DNA from: Streptomyces sp. NBC_00523
GTDB taxonomy: Bacteria; Actinomycetota; Actinomycetes; Streptomycetales; Streptomycetaceae
Length of the DNA: 64,000 bases
Direction of reading: 5' to 3'
NCBI RefSeq assembly: GCF_036346615.1
Contig: NZ_CP107836.1
Span: forward strand, 62,001 to 126,000
The notes beneath the pieces are model-generated. The model saw only the letters and a program-made list of their open reading frames with translations. It did no database searches and was not told the DNA's origin. Positions within the stretch are counted from its first letter, which is position 1. Each line of letters opens with the position of its first letter. Positions 61,721-64,000 of the stretch are shown here, piece by piece. A program made the translations under genes and the position numbers.

Positions 61721-64000
61721 ATGCACGACGACCGCAGCCTGGTCGAAGCCCGCCTCAAGCGCGTCCTGGACGAGCGCATCCGGCCCGCCGTATACCGGGA
61801 GTCCGTCCCGCTGAACGTCGCCGTCTGGAACGCGCCGGGCGAGCCCGTCCCCGTCGCCGAGGGCCTGGCCGGGCCCACCGAGCCGATCGCGGTCGGCGAC
61901 CGGTGGGGTGCTCCGTGGGGCACCTCCTGGTTCAAGGTCTCCGGCACGGTGCCGGAGGCGTGGGCGGGCCGGACCGTGGAGGCGCTGCTCGACCTCGGCT
62001 TCGACGAGAACATGCCGGGCTTCCAGTGCGAGGGCCTGGTCTACCGCCCCGACGGCACCCCGGTGAAGGGCCTCAACCCGCGCAACCAGTGGGTGCGGGT
62101 GGGCGCCCCGGTGGCGGGCGGCGAGGAGGTGCTGCTGCACATCGAGGCGGCGTCCAACCCGGTGATCCTCGACTACCACCCCTTCCTGCCCACGCAGCTG
62201 GGTGACAAGGAGACCGCCGGCAGCGAGCCGCAGTACACGCTGGCCCGGATGGACCTCGCCGTCTTCGACGAGGACGTGTGGAACCTGGTCCAGGACCTGG
62301 AGGTGCTGGGCGAGCTGATGCAGGAGCTGCCCGTGGAGGGCGCCCGCCGCTGGGACCTCCTGCGTGCCGTCGGCCGGGCGCTGGACGCGGTCGACCTCCA
62401 GGACGTGGGCGGGACGGCGGCCGCCGCCCGCGCGGAGCTGGCCGACGTCCTCGCGACGCCCGCCGTGCCCTCCGCCCACCGCATCAGCGCGGTCGGCCAC
62501 GCGCACATCGACTCCGCCTGGCTGTGGCCGCTGCGCGAGACGGTCCGCAAGGTGGCCCGTACGACGTCGAACATGACCGCGCTCCTGGAGGACGAGCCGG
62601 ACTTCGTGTTCGCGATGTCGCAGGCCCAGCAGTTCGCCTGGATCAAGGAGCACCGCCCCGAGGTCTACGCGAAGGTCAAGGCCGCCGTCGCGGAGGGCCG
62701 GTTCGTGCCGTCCGGCGGCATGTGGGTGGAGTCCGACACCAACATGCCGGGCTCCGAGGCGATGGCCCGGCAGTTCGTGCACGGCAAGCGGTTCTTCCTC
62801 GATGAATTCGGCATCGAGAACGACGAGGCGTGGTTGCCCGACACCTTCGGATTCGCGGCCGGGCTGCCCCAGATCATCAAGGCCGCGGGCTCCAAGTGGC
62901 TGCTGACGCAGAAGATCTCGTGGAGCCAGACCAACAAGTTCCCGCACCACACGTTCAACTGGGAGGGCATCGACGGCACCCGGATCTTCACGCACTTCCC
63001 GCCGGTCGACACGTACAACTGCTCGATGAAGGGCAGCGAGATCGCCCACGCGGCGACGAACTTCAAGGACAAGGGGGTGGCCCAGCACTCCCTCGCACCC
63101 ACCGGCTGGGGCGACGGGGGCGGCGGCACCACCCGCGAGATGATCGCCAAGGCGGCCCGGCTGAGCAGCCTGGAGGGCTCCGCGACGGTCAGCTGGGAGA
63201 CGCCCGCGGACTTCTTCACGAAGGCCGAGGCCGAGTACCCGAACGCGCCGGTGTGGGTCGGCGAGCTCTACCTGGAGCTGCACCGCGCCACGCTCACCAG
63301 CCAGGCGAAGACGAAGCAGGGCAACCGCCGCAGCGAGCACCTGCTCCGCGAGGCCGAACTCTGGGCCGCCACCGCCGCCGTGCGAACCGGCTTCACGTAC
63401 CCGTACGAGCAGCTGGACCGGATCTGGAAGACGGTGCTGCTGCACCAGTTCCACGACATCCTGCCGGGCTCCTCGATCGCCTGGGTGCACCGCGAGGCCG
63501 AGAAGACGTACGCGGCCGTCGCCGAGGAGCTGACCGGCGTCATCGACGCCGCGCAGCGCGCGCTCGCCGGTGACCCGGCGGGCGGACGCGCCCTCGTGTT
63601 CAACGCCGCGCCGCACGCCCGCGGCGGCGTCCCCTCCGGAGCGGCGGCCACCGCCGCGACGGCCGAGAGCACCCGGTCCACTCCGCGCGAGGGCGGCGGC
63701 CATGTGCTCGACAACGGCCTGCTCCGGGTGGAGATCGACGGCCGGGGCCTCGTCGTCTCGGCGTACGACATCGCCGCGGACCGCGAGACCGTGGCGCCGG
63801 ACGCGGCCGCGAACCTGCTCCAGATCCACCCCGACTTCCCGAACATGTGGGACGCGTGGGACGTCGACGCGTTCTACCGCAACACGGTCACGGACCTGAC
63901 GGACGTCGACGAACTGACCCCGGTGACGGACGGTGTGCGGATCGTCCGCAGCTTCGGGGCATCGAAGGTGACCCAGCTGCTCACGCTGGAGCCGGGAGCC
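61721..64000 (+). CDS. Alpha-mannosidase, GH38 (truncated by the window edge)
   Basis: 760 residues visible, still open at the end; family members are about 1000 aa. An N-terminal beta domain (WGAPWGTSWFKVSGTVPEAW) precedes the GH38 barrel. Zinc-binding HIDSAWLWPLRET (about 262-275), nucleophile WLPDTFGFAAGLPQ (Asp about 374), and FHDILPGSSIAWVHRE (His/Asp zinc ligands about 581) are all in place. No signal peptide. It trims alpha-mannose residues from imported high-mannose fragments, completing the locus with GH85 and GH5. CGGAG lies just before ATG 61721. Confidence 0.95.
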   Translation, partial: MHDDRSLVEARLKRVLDERIRPAVYRESVPLNVAVWNAPGEPVPVAEGLAGPTEPIAVGDRWGAPWGTSWFKVSGTVPEAWAGRTVEALLDLGFDENMPGFQCEGLVYRPDGTPVKGLNPRNQWVRVGAPVAGGEEVLLHIEAASNPVILDYHPFLPTQLGDKETAGSEPQYTLARMDLAVFDEDVWNLVQDLEVLGELMQELPVEGARRWDLLRAVGRALDAVDLQDVGGTAAAARAELADVLATPAVPSAHRISAVGHAHIDSAWLWPLRETVRKVARTTSNMTALLEDEPDFVFAMSQAQQFAWIKEHRPEVYAKVKAAVAEGRFVPSGGMWVESDTNMPGSEAMARQFVHGKRFFLDEFGIENDEAWLPDTFGFAAGLPQIIKAAGSKWLLTQKISWSQTNKFPHHTFNWEGIDGTRIFTHFPPVDTYNCSMKGSEIAHAATNFKDKGVAQHSLAPTGWGDGGGGTTREMIAKAARLSSLEGSATVSWETPADFFTKAEAEYPNAPVWVGELYLELHRATLTSQAKTKQGNRRSEHLLREAELWAATAAVRTGFTYPYEQLDRIWKTVLLHQFHDILPGSSIAWVHREAEKTYAAVAEELTGVIDAAQRALAGDPAGGRALVFNAAPHARGGVPSGAAATAATAESTRSTPREGGGHVLDNGLLRVEIDGRGLVVSAYDIAADRETVAPDAAANLLQIHPDFPNMWDAWDVDAFYRNTVTDLTDVDELTPVTDGVRIVRSFGASKVTQLLTLEPGA

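Noticed and set aside
61619..63829. Long minus-strand frame opposite the alpha-mannosidase
   Set aside because: Shadow of the GH38 gene, whose zinc and catalytic motifs are clear on the plus strand.
1..64000. CRISPR arrays, tRNA or rRNA genes, replication origin, attachment sites
   Set aside because: No regularly spaced repeats, no cloverleaf-like segments or rRNA signatures, and no integrase or DnaA-box cluster were seen in reading the window.

Overview
The window is high-GC actinobacterial DNA and almost certainly comes from a Streptomyces-type chromosome. Evidence: strong G/C at third codon positions, many GTG starts, 4-nt stop/start overlaps, many LacI/TetR/MarR/XRE regulators paired with divergent targets, secreted polysaccharide hydrolases next to sugar ABC transporters, and a large NRPS operon. 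I found no rRNA, tRNA or CRISPR array. The left edge carries a broken IS5-type transposase. Several other genes are decayed (near 2.9, 35.2-36.2, 52.7 and 53.2 kb), so this looks like an accessory region.

Layout. 0.9-2.8 kb: a TetR-class repressor divergent from a TetX-like flavin monooxygenase, with two tetO-like palindromes between them. 3.1-4.0 kb: prephenate dehydratase. 4.4-6.9 kb: cupin and aldo/keto reductase, translationally coupled and divergent from an XRE/MLTR-type regulator, with a 25-bp palindrome between. 6.9-8.7 kb: secreted cyclophilin and a second aldo/keto reductase. 8.7-25.9 kb: one minus-strand NRPS operon of eight genes, nearly all overlapping by 4 nt. It encodes C-A-T, C-A-T-TE-MFS, an acyl-adenylating enzyme, C-A-T, MbtH, a free carrier protein, a free condensation protein and a dimethylformamidase-like protein. 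Its promoter (TTGACC-18-TAGCAT) abuts a DasR-type palindrome. 26.2-35.2 kb: an alpha-1,3-glucan-type utilisation locus (LacI, ABC transporter, GH87-like secreted enzyme with two duplicated carbohydrate-binding modules, GH13 alpha-glucosidase). 35.2-36.2 kb: decayed genes. 36.4-38.9 kb: helicase with helicase-associated repeats. 39-48.8 kb: mixed small metabolic and regulatory genes, including a 178-bp foldback element and a MarR/VOC pair with twin operators. 48.9-50.8 kb: a probable copper-responsive pair of secreted Met/His-rich proteins behind a CsoR-type operator. 51-52.6 kb: Ser/Thr kinase. 53.8-64 kb: an N-glycan utilisation locus (LacI, ABC transporter, GH5 beta-mannosidase-like, GH85 endo-beta-N-acetylglucosaminidase, GH38 alpha-mannosidase running off the window).

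How the parts may work together. The two sugar loci liberate and import fragments of alpha-1,3-glucan and of high-mannose N-glycans, each under its own LacI repressor. The NRPS operon lies beside them under a site resembling that of DasR, the GlcNAc-responsive regulator, so peptide production may be tied to amino-sugar supply. From the adenylation pockets I read a Gly-like, a Ser-like and a probably basic residue. The chain ends in a thioesterase with Cys in place of the usual Ser, fused directly to a 12-TM exporter. Product structure and module order are inference.
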